DNA of 64,000 nucleotides, from NCBI GenBank assembly GCA_047602305.1, contig JASGHO010000001.1, positions 2,914,001 through 2,978,000 of the forward strand, given 5' to 3'. The notes under the pieces are model-generated. The model was not told where the DNA came from. It ran no database searches and was given only the letters and a program-made list of their open reading frames with translations. The translations under genes and the position numbers were made by a program. This DNA is from Ancrocorticia sp047602305 (GTDB lineage Bacteria; Actinomycetota; Actinomycetes; Actinomycetales; Actinomycetaceae). Shown in pieces: positions 42,754 to 51,713 of the stretch. Each line of letters begins with the position of its first letter. The first letter of the stretch is position 1.

Positions 42754-43812
42754 TTACTTCGCTTCCGCGAGTGCCTTCGCAGCTGCGCGGATGTCCTCGA
42801 CCTGCTTGGCGGCACCCTCGAAGGTGTAGATGACGCCGCTGGTGACCGGGTATTCCTTGCCTGCTTCGACGGCGGGCAGGCGCTTGTAGGACTCCAGAGC
42901 GCGCAGCTCGTCGGTGCCGAGAAGCGGCTTGCCCTCAAGATCGACCTGGTAGAAGATGGCGGACTGATCGGCGAGATCGGCGATGTTCTCGGCGGTGATC
43001 TCGGTGACGTAGCGCTCCGGGTTATCGGTGTAGGTCTTGTTGTAGGCGAATCCGGCCTGCGTCAGGCGCTCGTACACGAGGGACTTGCTGGTGCTGACCC
43101 AGATTTTGTCCATGGAGGAGTTGATGACGGTGACGGGCTTGTCGGCCAGCGCCTCGCCGTACTCATCGGCGATGGAGTCGAGTTGCTTGTTCAGATCGGC
43201 AAGACGCTCGTCGTAATCGGTTGATTTGCCGACGACGGCGGCCACGGCCGGGTAGTTGCGCCACACGTCAGTGGGCTCCGAGATGGGGAGGATGACGGTG
43301 GGGGCGATCTCCTGGAGCGGGGCGTAGTCGATGCTCAGGTTGCCGTGATCCATGCCGATGATGAGGTCGGGGTCTGCGGCGATGACCTTCTCGATGTCCA
43401 CGCCTTCATAGCTGCCCACAGTGGGAACGTCCTTGACGGCCGAGTACAGCTCCGCGCTCAGTTCGGTCTCGAGGAACTCCTGCTCGAGGCTGGCAACGGG
43501 GATGACCTCAAGTTCGGCCAGCTCGTTACCGGTTCGCCACAGTGCGAGGACGCGCTTGGGTTCGGCGGGAACATCGGTGACACTACCGAGGAAGGTGCCG
43601 TCGATGGTGCGTGTGCCGTCGCCCTGGTCGGTGATGGTGAGGTCGCCGATGGTGACGCTTTCACCGGCTGTGGACTCCTTGGTCTCGGCGGGAGTCGTCT
43701 CGGGCGCTGCGGACGCATCCTTGGATGCGGTATCGTCTTGCCCAGAACAGCCTGCGAGGGCCAGGAGCGAGGCAGCCGCGAGGGCTGCGAAGGACTTACG
43801 AAGTCGTGACAT
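42754..43812 (-). CDS. Ferric-siderophore binding lipoprotein (FecB/TroA-type)
   Basis: 352 residues from the ATG at 43812; GGGAG lies five bases upstream, better than for the ATG four codons earlier. A lipoprotein signal (MSRLRKSFAALAAASLLALAGC, lipobox LAGC) precedes a TroA/FhuD-like fold: PKRVLALWRTGNELAELEVIPVAS, VGSYEGVDIEKVIAADPDLIIGMDHG, then LVYERLTQAGFAYN. It captures ferric siderophore outside the membrane and hands it to the two FecCD permeases encoded divergently. The DtxR-type box between the two transcripts implies repression by iron in both directions. Confidence 0.92.
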   Translation of the reverse strand: MSRLRKSFAALAAASLLALAGCSGQDDTASKDASAAPETTPAETKESTAGESVTIGDLTITDQGDGTRTIDGTFLGSVTDVPAEPKRVLALWRTGNELAELEVIPVASLEQEFLETELSAELYSAVKDVPTVGSYEGVDIEKVIAADPDLIIGMDHGNLSIDYAPLQEIAPTVILPISEPTDVWRNYPAVAAVVGKSTDYDERLADLNKQLDSIADEYGEALADKPVTVINSSMDKIWVSTSKSLVYERLTQAGFAYNKTYTDNPERYVTEITAENIADLADQSAIFYQVDLEGKPLLGTDELRALESYKRLPAVEAGKEYPVTSGVIYTFEGAAKQVEDIRAAAKALAEAK

Positions 43813-43851
43813 GTTGTCTCCCATGATTCGGATGACGTAGGGGTATATCAG

Positions 43852-43870
43852 TAAGGATAGGCTATCCTAA
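43852..43870. promoter_or_regulatory. DtxR/IdeR iron box in divergent promoter
   Basis: TAAGGATAGGCTATCCTAA agrees with the DtxR/IdeR consensus TTAGGTTAGGCTAACCTAA at 16 of 19 positions and is itself palindromic. It lies 4 bases before the GTG of the first permease gene, and about 40 bases before the lipoprotein gene. Confidence 0.9.
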
Positions 43871-43874
43871 CGGC

Positions 43875-44900
43875 GTGACTTCAACACCAGCTCAAGTGCG
43901 GCGGCGGAGGTTGCCGATGCCCGCGGCTGCCGCGATTCTCCTTGCGTTTCTTGCCATTGCCGTCATCGGAAGCCTTTCCGTGGGCAGCCGTGCCATCCCA
44001 CCTTCTGAGATTGTCGGGGCGCTATTTGGTGGCGTGGACAGCGACAATGCCACCGTCATCACCACCCAACGGGTACCGCGCACACTGCTGGGTATCGCCG
44101 CCGGAGCCTGCCTTGGGTTGGGTGGCGCACTGATGCAGGGGCACACGCGCAACCCACTTGCAGACCCGGGCCTCTTCGGCGTCAACGCGGGCGCCTCGCT
44201 CGGCGTCGCCCTCACGGTGTTCATCATGGGGACGGTCTCCTCCTCCGCGATCGTCATCGCGGCGTTGGTGGGCGCTGGCACCGCCGCCACCATCGTGTTT
44301 GCCTTCGGTCTACGCGACATCTCCAGCTCGGCCCTCGTGATGCTGGCGGTTGTGGGCACCACCCTGGCAGCACTGCTGAGTGCCGTGACCAGCATGCTGG
44401 TCCTCATGGACGCGAGCACCCTGGACGTGCTGCGTTTCTGGGATGTCGGTTCCCTGGTGCGCCGCAACCTCGACCTCGCGGGTCTGCTCGCACTTCTCAT
44501 GGCGGTGGGAGTGCTGCTCGCCCTCCAGAGCGCTTTCTCCCTCAACGCGCTTGGCCTCGGCGCCGACGTCGCCACCACCCTCGGCTCGCGCGTCGCTCTC
44601 AGCCGTATCGTCTCCATCGTTGCGATCACCCTGCTCGCAGGTTCCGCCACCGCATTGTGTGGCCCGATTTCCTTCCTCGGCCTGGTGGCCCCGCATCTTG
44701 CCCGCGCCCTCGCCGGCCACGATTATCGCAAGATCGTGCCTTTCGCCGGGATCATCGGCGCCGCCCTCATCCTCGCCGCGGACACCATCGGCCGGGTGAG
44801 CGTCCCGAACGGCGAGTTGCAGGTGGGCATTATCCTCGCGGTTCTTGGTGGCCCTGCGCTTCTTGCCATTGCACGACGACGAAGGGTGGTTGCGCTGTGA
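43875..44900 (+). CDS. Ferric-siderophore ABC permease, FecCD family (first)
   Basis: 341 residues; GTG start 4 bases after the iron box with no ribosome site, so a leaderless mRNA is likely. About 9-10 helices with the FecCD landmarks: RVPRTLLGIAAGACLGLGGALMQGHTRNPLADPGLFGVNAGAS and GPISFLGLVAPHLARALAGHDYRKIVPFAGIIGAALILAADTIGR. It forms half of the BtuC-type channel with the next gene product. Overlap GTGA with that gene shows coupling. Confidence 0.93.
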   Translation: MTSTPAQVRRRRLPMPAAAAILLAFLAIAVIGSLSVGSRAIPPSEIVGALFGGVDSDNATVITTQRVPRTLLGIAAGACLGLGGALMQGHTRNPLADPGLFGVNAGASLGVALTVFIMGTVSSSAIVIAALVGAGTAATIVFAFGLRDISSSALVMLAVVGTTLAALLSAVTSMLVLMDASTLDVLRFWDVGSLVRRNLDLAGLLALLMAVGVLLALQSAFSLNALGLGADVATTLGSRVALSRIVSIVAITLLAGSATALCGPISFLGLVAPHLARALAGHDYRKIVPFAGIIGAALILAADTIGRVSVPNGELQVGIILAVLGGPALLAIARRRRVVAL

Positions 44901-45952
44901 GGACTCACGTCTGGCACTGGCGCCTTGGCCCCCTCGGCGGCGCCATGCGCCGCCGCCTTGCCATCGGGGTGGCCGCGCTCGTCACGTTCATCATTCTTCT
45001 TGTGGCACTCGCTGTTTTCACCGGAACTCTCCCGATTCCCGTTGACAGGGTGTTGGCGGCCTTGGGTGGCACCGCGTCGAAGCGAGACACCCTGGTGGTC
45101 ATCGACTACCGGCTCGCCCCCGCGCTCGGTGCTCTTCTCGTTGGCTTCTCGCTCGGATGTGCGGGAGGTTTGACCCAGACCATCACCCGCAACCCCATCG
45201 CCAGCCCGGACATTCTCGGAGTGACGGCGGGTGCGGGCGCCGTCGTCGTCTTTATCCTCACCGGGCCACTCGGTGCCGTCACCGCGGGCGGCTACTCTCC
45301 CCAGACCCTCCTCGCGCCGGTGGCGATCGCGGGCGGAATCCTCACCTCACTCCTCGTGCTCGCGCTGTCCTGGCGCGGCGGATTCGACGGGCTGCGCCTT
45401 GTGCTCGTGGGCCTGGCCATCAACTCGATCGCGCTCGCCGCGACGGCGTGGATGCTCACCCGCGCCGACATCATCGAGGTGCAGGTGGCGGCCCGCTGGC
45501 TCACCGGTTCGGTCCTCGGCATCACCATGAAGGACCTGTGGCTGCTCGCACTCGCGGCCGCGGTTGCCGTCCCCGTGTGCATTCGGATGGGGCGAGACCT
45601 TGGCGCGCTGCGACTCGGGCGGGACGTGGCGGCCGTCGTCGGTACTCATCCGGGGCGTGTGGAACTCGGCGCGCTGGCGCTGGCCGTGGCCCTGACCAGC
45701 ATCGCAACCGCCGTCGCCGGGCCGATCTCGTTCGTTGCCTTCGTTGCCCCACAACTCGCGATGCGCGTGCTGCGCACTGCTGGCCCACCGCCACTGGTGG
45801 GTGGCCTCATGGGAGCCGTCATCCTGCTGGCCGCCTCCCAGGTCACCGCGCTGCTGCCGGGCACCCTGCCCGTGGGCGTGCTCACCCCGCTCATCGGCGC
45901 CCCTTACCTGCTCTTCCTCATGCATCTGAACGTCCGGAGGTCTCATGTCTGA
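44897..45952 (+). CDS. Ferric-siderophore ABC permease, FecCD family (second)
   Basis: 351 residues from the GTG that overlaps the previous stop. The FecCD pattern repeats: DYRLAPALGALLVGFSLGCAGGLTQTITRNPIASPDILGVTAGAGA and GPISFVAFVAPQLAMRVLRTAGPPPLVGGLMGAVILLAASQVTALL, the latter being the ATPase contact loop. A longer open frame upstream is only a shadow of the first permease. Pairs with the first permease as a heterodimer. Confidence 0.92.
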   Translation: MRTHVWHWRLGPLGGAMRRRLAIGVAALVTFIILLVALAVFTGTLPIPVDRVLAALGGTASKRDTLVVIDYRLAPALGALLVGFSLGCAGGLTQTITRNPIASPDILGVTAGAGAVVVFILTGPLGAVTAGGYSPQTLLAPVAIAGGILTSLLVLALSWRGGFDGLRLVLVGLAINSIALAATAWMLTRADIIEVQVAARWLTGSVLGITMKDLWLLALAAAVAVPVCIRMGRDLGALRLGRDVAAVVGTHPGRVELGALALAVALTSIATAVAGPISFVAFVAPQLAMRVLRTAGPPPLVGGLMGAVILLAASQVTALLPGTLPVGVLTPLIGAPYLLFLMHLNVRRSHV

Positions 45953-46748
45953 CACCAGCGCCTACCCGCTTGAAGCGGCCGGTATCCACGTCGGTTACGG
46001 GGGTGACGACGTCCTCCACGACGTCAGCCTGCGCATCCCGGAAGGGAAAATCACCACCATCATCGGGCCGAATGGCTGTGGCAAGTCCACCCTGCTCAAG
46101 TCCTTCTCCCGGCTGTTGCGCCCGCGCACCGGATCCGTCACGCTGGCGGGCATGCCGCTGCACACCCAGCGCCCCAAGGAGATCGCGCGCAAACTCGCGG
46201 TATTGCCGCAGCGGCCGGTGGCGCCGGACGGCATGACCGTGACGGAACTCGTGCGCCGCGGCCGCCAACCGCATCAGCCCTGGTACCGGCAGTGGTCTGC
46301 CGAGGATGAAGAGATCACGAACGCCGCGATGCGGGCCACTCGAGTGGAGGATTTGGCCGACTTCCCCATCGACGAACTCTCCGGCGGCCAGCGCCAACGC
46401 GCCTGGATCGCCATGACCCTCGCCCAACAAACCGACGTGCTCCTCCTCGATGAACCCACCACCCACCTCGACATGGCGCACGCCGTCGAGGTACTGGAAC
46501 TGGTGACGCGCCTGCGCGACGAAACCGGCCGCACCATCCTCACCGTGCTGCACGACCTCGCGCTCGCGGCCCGCTACAGCGACCACCTCGTCGTCATGAA
46601 AGCCGGCAACATCGTGGCCGAAGGCGTGCCCGCCGACATCCTCACCGATGCCCTCCTCCTCGACGTGTTCGACCTGCGCGCCCACGTGTTCCCCGACCCC
46701 TTCGACGGGCTGCCCACCGTGGTGCCCGTGCACAGTCCCGTCCGTTGA
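45945..46748 (+). CDS. Ferric-siderophore ABC ATPase, FepC type
   Basis: 267 residues, overlapping the second permease by 8 bases. All ATPase motifs are intact: Walker A GPNGCGKST (about 42-50), Q-loop AVLPQRP, signature LSGGQRQRAWIAMTLAQ, Walker B VLLLDEPTTHLD and H-loop VLHDL. The THLDM variant of the D-loop is typical of FepC/FhuC. A homodimer drives the FecCD channel. Confidence 0.95.
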   Translation: MSDTSAYPLEAAGIHVGYGGDDVLHDVSLRIPEGKITTIIGPNGCGKSTLLKSFSRLLRPRTGSVTLAGMPLHTQRPKEIARKLAVLPQRPVAPDGMTVTELVRRGRQPHQPWYRQWSAEDEEITNAAMRATRVEDLADFPIDELSGGQRQRAWIAMTLAQQTDVLLLDEPTTHLDMAHAVEVLELVTRLRDETGRTILTVLHDLALAARYSDHLVVMKAGNIVAEGVPADILTDALLLDVFDLRAHVFPDPFDGLPTVVPVHSPVR

Positions 46749-46750
46749 CG

Positions 46751-48634
46751 ATGAGTCGCGTGCGGAATGAAGGACAACGACGGCGCGAGCCACGCGGACG
46801 TGTGGAGAGCCGGGCTGGTGCGTTCGAGGCGCCGTCGTCGCCCCCAGCGAATGAACTGCGGATTGATCCGAACTGGACCCCGCGGCAACTGAGCGCCGCC
46901 CTGATTCGGCGCTGCTGGCCGTGGGTGGTATCCGGTGCGCTGTTGCTCATGTGCTTCAACGTGGCTGGCATGCTGATGCCGGTGGCAGTGGGGCGGCTGG
47001 TGGACGCGGTCATCGCGCCACTGGGATCTGGTGTTCCGTTGGAGGAGCTGCGTGGGGCGCTTGTGCTGTGGGCGAGCGTGCTGGTGGGGCTCTATGCGCT
47101 GATGAATCTCGGCTACCGTTTTGGCGGCAGGCTGGGGTGGTATGGGGTGCAGCGCTCCCAATTTGAGCTGTCGCAGATGATCCTTGCGCGGGTGCTCGAA
47201 CCGCGCGGAATGACCGGGCCGCAGAGGTCACCAGGGAACCTCCTTGCGGTGTCGACCGGAGATGCGCGGCGGGCATGCACCGTTCTGTATGTGACGGTCT
47301 ATCCGCCGGGTGAGGCGATTGGCCTGATCACGGCTGCCGTCATTCTTTTTGCCGTTCATCCCGGGCTGGGCATCGGGGTGGTGGTGACGCTACCACTTGT
47401 ATTGCTTCTCATGCACCGTGCGGCGGGCCCGCTACGGCGGCGCAGCATGACCGAACAAGCGGGGCTTGCCGACGCTGCTGCCGCCGCCTCCGATCTTGTT
47501 GCCGGGTATCGGGTACTGCGCGGACTGCATGCGCAGGATGTTGCGGCGCAGCGCTACGAGCAGGTCAGCCAGAAAGCCCTGCACTCGACGCTCCTGGCCC
47601 GCTATGCACGAGCGGCCTTTGATGGAATCAGCAAAGGGACAGCCCAGTTCTACGCCGCCGCGTTGGCGGTGGCCGCGGCGCTGTTGGCACTGAAAGGGCA
47701 GATCTCGGCCGGGGACCTGGTAACGGTCGCTGGTGTGGCCGTGGTTCTGGTGGGGCCGCTCGATGCGCTGGCCGGAACCCTGGGAGCCATGTGGGCGATG
47801 TCCCAGGCCTCCGCGAAGCGAGTGCTCGACCTGCTGGCCGTGGAGTCGAACCCGGCGAGCGTGGGGGAGCGGCAGGTGGCCGGTGCTGGTAGCGGTGCGA
47901 GTAATACTGGTGATGTGGCCGGTGTTGGTGATGCTGGTGGCGGTTTCGTGGCTGGGACTGCTGGTGACGGCGCGGGCGCGAGCGTCTCAGTGGATATGGG
48001 CGTGCTGGAGTTCAACGGACTCGAATTGCCAACGGGTGGAGAGTTGAACGGGGTGGCTTCGCCGGGAGAATTTGTGGTGCTGGAACTGCCGCAAAGTTCG
48101 CATGCCTTCCTTGGGGAAGTGCTTGGCGCACGGAGGATTCCCGAGGCTGGGCAGGTGAGACTCGCGGCAGTTGCGTTGCACCAGTATGCCCCCGAAGCCT
48201 TGCGCGAGGTGGTCATGGTAGTGCCGCACACCGCAGGCATCCTCGAAGGAAGCGTGTTGGACAACGTGCGGGCCACGGGCGATACACCTGTGCCAGTTGC
48301 TGCCGCCGAGGCGGCGTTGCGAGCCGTCGCGATGGCACCCAGCGAACTACCCGATGGATACGAGACCCGTGCGAGTGATAGCGGATGGGAGCTCTCGGGC
48401 GGCCAGCGCCAACGCGTGGCCCTCGCGCGTGCCCTCGCCGCCGGGCCGGAGGTTGTGGTCCTCTTCGAGCCCACAAGCTCTGTTGACGCCGTCACCGAAC
48501 AACGGATCGCCGCCGGAGTGCGGGCCAACCGGGCGGGGAAGACGACGATCGTAGTGACGTCGTCGTCGGCATTCAGATCGGTGGCGGACCGGGTGATTTC
48601 TGCGGCGACGCGAGGGGAGGCGTGCGGTGATTGA
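46751..48634 (+). CDS. Type-I ABC half-transporter with degenerate ATPase (IrtA-like partner)
   Basis: About 627 residues from the ATG at 46751; a TTG at 46745 overlapping the upstream stop is also possible. Six membrane helices (about 50-330) are followed by an ABC domain. In that domain Walker A is lost (ELPQSSHAF instead of GxxGxGKST), the Q-loop glutamine is a His (VVPHT), the Walker B aspartate is Phe (VVVLFEPTSSVD) and the H-loop His is Ser (VVTSSS). Only the signature ELSGGQRQRVALARAL is intact. The chain can thus supply the signature half of one ATP site but cannot hydrolyse on its own. In the iron operon, an IrtAB-like importer or siderophore exporter role is likely. Confidence 0.85.
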   Translation: MSRVRNEGQRRREPRGRVESRAGAFEAPSSPPANELRIDPNWTPRQLSAALIRRCWPWVVSGALLLMCFNVAGMLMPVAVGRLVDAVIAPLGSGVPLEELRGALVLWASVLVGLYALMNLGYRFGGRLGWYGVQRSQFELSQMILARVLEPRGMTGPQRSPGNLLAVSTGDARRACTVLYVTVYPPGEAIGLITAAVILFAVHPGLGIGVVVTLPLVLLLMHRAAGPLRRRSMTEQAGLADAAAAASDLVAGYRVLRGLHAQDVAAQRYEQVSQKALHSTLLARYARAAFDGISKGTAQFYAAALAVAAALLALKGQISAGDLVTVAGVAVVLVGPLDALAGTLGAMWAMSQASAKRVLDLLAVESNPASVGERQVAGAGSGASNTGDVAGVGDAGGGFVAGTAGDGAGASVSVDMGVLEFNGLELPTGGELNGVASPGEFVVLELPQSSHAFLGEVLGARRIPEAGQVRLAAVALHQYAPEALREVVMVVPHTAGILEGSVLDNVRATGDTPVPVAAAEAALRAVAMAPSELPDGYETRASDSGWELSGGQRQRVALARALAAGPEVVVLFEPTSSVDAVTEQRIAAGVRANRAGKTTIVVTSSSAFRSVADRVISAATRGEACGD

Positions 48635-50483
48635 TACTTCTGAGAACCGGGCCGCGCTGCCGGTGGCATCCGGGCGCGTTGTCGCCGCATGGCTGTGGCA
48701 GGAACTGCGCGGCAAGCGGCTGCGAGTGATGGGCGTGCTGGCGCTGTTTCTGGCGGAAGCAGCGGCGGCGCTGATCTTCCCGGTGATCTTGGGATTCCTG
48801 GTGGACACGGTCGCAGCGGGCGTCAGTACCGGTGGCGGTAGTGCCGGCGGCGGTTCGGGAAGTGGGCAGGTGCCGGCGCAATTCTGGTGGCAGCTTGTGG
48901 GGCTCGGGGCCGCGGCTGTGGCCTCGGGACTTCTCGCGTGGGCGGGCGGAGCGGCGCTGGCCAAACTCTCGGAGACGCTCATCGCGCAGCTGCGCGAGGC
49001 GTACGTGAAGGCCGCGCTCAACCTGCCACGCAGTACCGTGGAAGCCGCCGGTTCGGGAGACCTCGTCACCCGCGCCTCCGACGACATCTCCGAAATATCC
49101 ACCACCCTGCCGCACGTGCTGCCGCGGGCGGCGGTCTCGGCGTTTACGGTGCTGCTGGTCGCCACGGGGCTGGGCGCGATGAACCTGTGGTTCCTGGTGG
49201 GCTGGGCGCTCACCATTCCCGGCTACGCGCTGACCCTCATGTGGTACTTGCGCACGGCGCCGCCCGTCTACGCGTGCGACCGTGTGGCGCAGTCGCGGCG
49301 CGGGCAACGCATTCTCGGGACGCTCACACAGATGCCCACGGTGTCCGCACACCGGCTCGAAACCCGCACCCTCGGCCAGATCGAGAGCGCCACCTGGGAG
49401 ACCGTGCGCTGGTCGATGCGCACCCGCATCATCCAAAACCGGCTCTTCGGGCGGCTCAACGTGATCGAAGCGATTGGGCTGCTCACCGTGCTGGGTGTGG
49501 GCGTGTGGCTTGCCTCGCGAGGTTTGGTGAGTACCGGTGAGGCGACGGCGGCCGCGCTGCTGTTCCTGCGAACCGTGGCTCCGATCCGGGCGCTCATGTA
49601 CGTCATGGACGATATGCAGCTGGCACTGGCGTCGCTGGGTCGGTTGGTTGGTGTGATTGCTGATGTGGGCGATGGTGCTGGTGGTGAGGTAGCTCGTGCT
49701 GGTGGGGTGGCTCGTGCTGGTGTGGGCGGCGGCGAGGCGGCTCGCGCTGGTGGGGTGGCTCGTGCTGGTACAGACGCCGTCGTCGCACTTGAGTCCGTTC
49801 ACTTCTCCTATCGCGGGGACACTCCCGTGTTGCAGGACGTGACACTGGAATTGCGGGCGGAGGAAGTGACGGCGGTAGTCGGTGCGACGGGGTCGGGGAA
49901 GTCCACGTTGGCGTCCCTGATCGCGGGAGTCCATGACCCGCTTCGTGGTGAGTTGCGCCGGAACGTGCCAGCTTCGCGGGTGATGACGGTGAGTCAGGAA
50001 ACCCACGTGTTTGCCGGAACGTTGCGCGAGAACCTGTCTCTTGCGGCGCCTGATGCGAGCGACGTAGAACTGGTGAAGGCCTTGCGACAGACGGGTGCCC
50101 AGCACCTGCTCGATGAACTTCAGGACGGACTCGATACCGTTGTGGGGAGTGCCGGGCACCAGCTTTCACCTGCGCATGCCCAGCATCTTGCGCTCGCGAG
50201 ACTGGCCCTGGCTGAACCCGAACTGGTGATTCTTGATGAGGCGACTGCCGAGGCCGATTCGGTGGATACCGCGGTGCTTGACCAAGGCGCCGAGGAGGTG
50301 ATTCGTGGCCGTGCCGCGCTCATCATCGCGCATCGGCTCAGTCAGGCGGCTGCCGCGGACCGTGTGGTGGTGCTGGAGGCCGGGCGAATAGTGGAGGTCG
50401 GGCCGCACGATCAACTTGTTGTCGCGGGTGGACCATACGCCCAGCTGTGGCAGGCGTGGAGCGAGAACCGCCAGCTCGGCTGA
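48627..50483 (+). CDS. Type-I ABC half-transporter with degenerate signature (IrtB-like partner)
   Basis: 618 residues; GTG start overlaps the previous stop by 8 bases. Six helices (about 35-320) lead to an ABC domain with intact Walker A (GATGSGKST), Q-loop (TVSQET), Walker B (LVILDEATAEAD) and H-loop (IIAHRL). Its signature is broken: LSPAHAQHLALARL replaces LSGGQ. That complements the upstream gene exactly, so the heterodimer would have one competent site and one dead site. The linker between the domains holds an Ala/Arg/Gly repeat (GGVARAG) of tandem DNA origin. Siderophore movement is inferred from the operon. Confidence 0.87.
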   Translation: MIDTSENRAALPVASGRVVAAWLWQELRGKRLRVMGVLALFLAEAAAALIFPVILGFLVDTVAAGVSTGGGSAGGGSGSGQVPAQFWWQLVGLGAAAVASGLLAWAGGAALAKLSETLIAQLREAYVKAALNLPRSTVEAAGSGDLVTRASDDISEISTTLPHVLPRAAVSAFTVLLVATGLGAMNLWFLVGWALTIPGYALTLMWYLRTAPPVYACDRVAQSRRGQRILGTLTQMPTVSAHRLETRTLGQIESATWETVRWSMRTRIIQNRLFGRLNVIEAIGLLTVLGVGVWLASRGLVSTGEATAAALLFLRTVAPIRALMYVMDDMQLALASLGRLVGVIADVGDGAGGEVARAGGVARAGVGGGEAARAGGVARAGTDAVVALESVHFSYRGDTPVLQDVTLELRAEEVTAVVGATGSGKSTLASLIAGVHDPLRGELRRNVPASRVMTVSQETHVFAGTLRENLSLAAPDASDVELVKALRQTGAQHLLDELQDGLDTVVGSAGHQLSPAHAQHLALARLALAEPELVILDEATAEADSVDTAVLDQGAEEVIRGRAALIIAHRLSQAAAADRVVVLEAGRIVEVGPHDQLVVAGGPYAQLWQAWSENRQLG

Positions 50484-50527
50484 GTCCCAAAGCGTTGAAG
50501 GATCTAAACCACCAAGCTGTCTAAGCT

Positions 50528-50727
50528 CAATGCCGTTAAGTTAAGGAAGGTGTGAACCTCGTTTGTCCCCCAAATCCCCAGGTCAGATGGCAGTTCGGGA
50601 AACTGACTTAACAGCATTGCATCTAAGCCGATTGAGGATTCTTGTTGGCGCACTATGTCGGGCGTGGAATGAGCATGGTTTGTGAACAGCCGATCTTTGG
50701 TGAGGCATGGCTGTTCTCCCAATTTTT
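50528..50727. other. Spacer with two inverted repeats after the iron operon
   Basis: CAATGCCGTTAAGT (50528-50541) pairs with 50606-50619 with one mismatch. GAACAGCC (50684-50691) pairs with GGCTGTTC (50709-50716) and is followed by AATTTTT, like a terminator. No gene is seen from 50484 to 50882. Confidence 0.5.
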
Positions 50728-50771
50728 AGTTCTGTGTCCCGGTGATTCGCCAAACTCAACATTGCATGTAG

Positions 50772-50838
50772 TTTCAACTTCGTGAGAAGACCCTATGTGT
50801 GCAATACGTACACATCGGGCACGCTGACGAAGTTGAAA
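50772..50838. repeat. 67-bp bipartite hairpin repeat, copy 2
   Basis: Same element and orientation as 40562 and 52136, with two substitutions. It lies 44 bases past the 3' end of the DUF559-type gene. Confidence 0.9.
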
Positions 50839-50882
50839 TTCACAACTTCTTGGCCGAAGCTCCGTCACGGATATCGATCTGT

Positions 50883-51713
50883 CTATTTTCGAAGGATATG
50901 CCGTCGCTTGCGCACCTCATTGAGGATATGTTGCCTTGTCTCTTCCCATTCGAGTCCCCATATCTGCGGATATGCGAGCCGGATATTCTCGTAGCCGAGG
51001 GCTCGTAGGATGAGATCACGCTTGCGATCACGCAGTTGCTCTTCTGGCGTCGAATGATGCTTTTGGCTGTCGCATTCGATCACCAATCGGTCCCCAACAA
51101 CAAGATCTACGCGACCACCGAGCCCAGAGATAGCTACTTGAACTCTCACCGGAATTCGGTGCATTTGAAGGAAGAGTCGGACCCGTGTCTCGGAGCCGGA
51201 TTCGGCATAGCCCAGGTGCTTATGTAATTGTTGAAGCTTCTTCGTTGAGATACGTCCTCTGCAATTCTCCACGATCTCAATTGCCATATACTTGGATATC
51301 CGTCCGTTGTAGATTGCGGATTCTAGAACGATGAGACAGGTTTCGACATCGTGATGGCGAACGACTTGTTCAAGACAGTCCTCCAAAGGCCATACAGCTG
51401 AGTTTGGTTGAGGCTTGGAGTACTCGTGAACCTGGTATGAGCTCTTTTTGACTGGTTCCACCCCGGCACCGTGAACAATGTGGAGGCCACAATATTCAGG
51501 TACCCAGATGCCATAGAACGCACATCCTGACAGGCAGCCCAAACGACAGTGCGCTTGCACGGCTGTGACGACACGCATGTCAGCTCCGGCGGTGGCAAAC
51601 CAACCTCGGTCAATTCTTCTGAGATTACCTTCGGCCAAGGAACGTTTCAGCAGCTTGTTTGAATAGCCCAGATCGCGCAGTTGTTCCAACGAAAAGACAC
51701 CTTGAATTTCCAT
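50883..51713 (-). CDS. AbiEi-like winged-helix plus DUF559 nuclease-fold protein
   Basis: 276 residues from the ATG at 51713 (no clear ribosome site; the upstream open frame looks random). The start MEIQGVFSLEQLRDLGYSNKLLKRSLAEGNLRRIDRGWF is the N-terminal winged-helix of AbiEi-type antitoxins. The end has SGLGGRVDLVVGDRLVIECDSQKHH and RDRKRDLILRALGYENIRL, the DUF559/Vsr-like PD-(D/E)xK fold with D...ExD residues. This two-part layout is frequent in actinobacteria as lone genes; its target is unknown. It is flanked by two direct copies of the 67-bp hairpin and has lower GC than its neighbours, suggesting transfer as a unit. Confidence 0.8.
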   Translation of the reverse strand: MEIQGVFSLEQLRDLGYSNKLLKRSLAEGNLRRIDRGWFATAGADMRVVTAVQAHCRLGCLSGCAFYGIWVPEYCGLHIVHGAGVEPVKKSSYQVHEYSKPQPNSAVWPLEDCLEQVVRHHDVETCLIVLESAIYNGRISKYMAIEIVENCRGRISTKKLQQLHKHLGYAESGSETRVRLFLQMHRIPVRVQVAISGLGGRVDLVVGDRLVIECDSQKHHSTPEEQLRDRKRDLILRALGYENIRLAYPQIWGLEWEETRQHILNEVRKRRHILRK

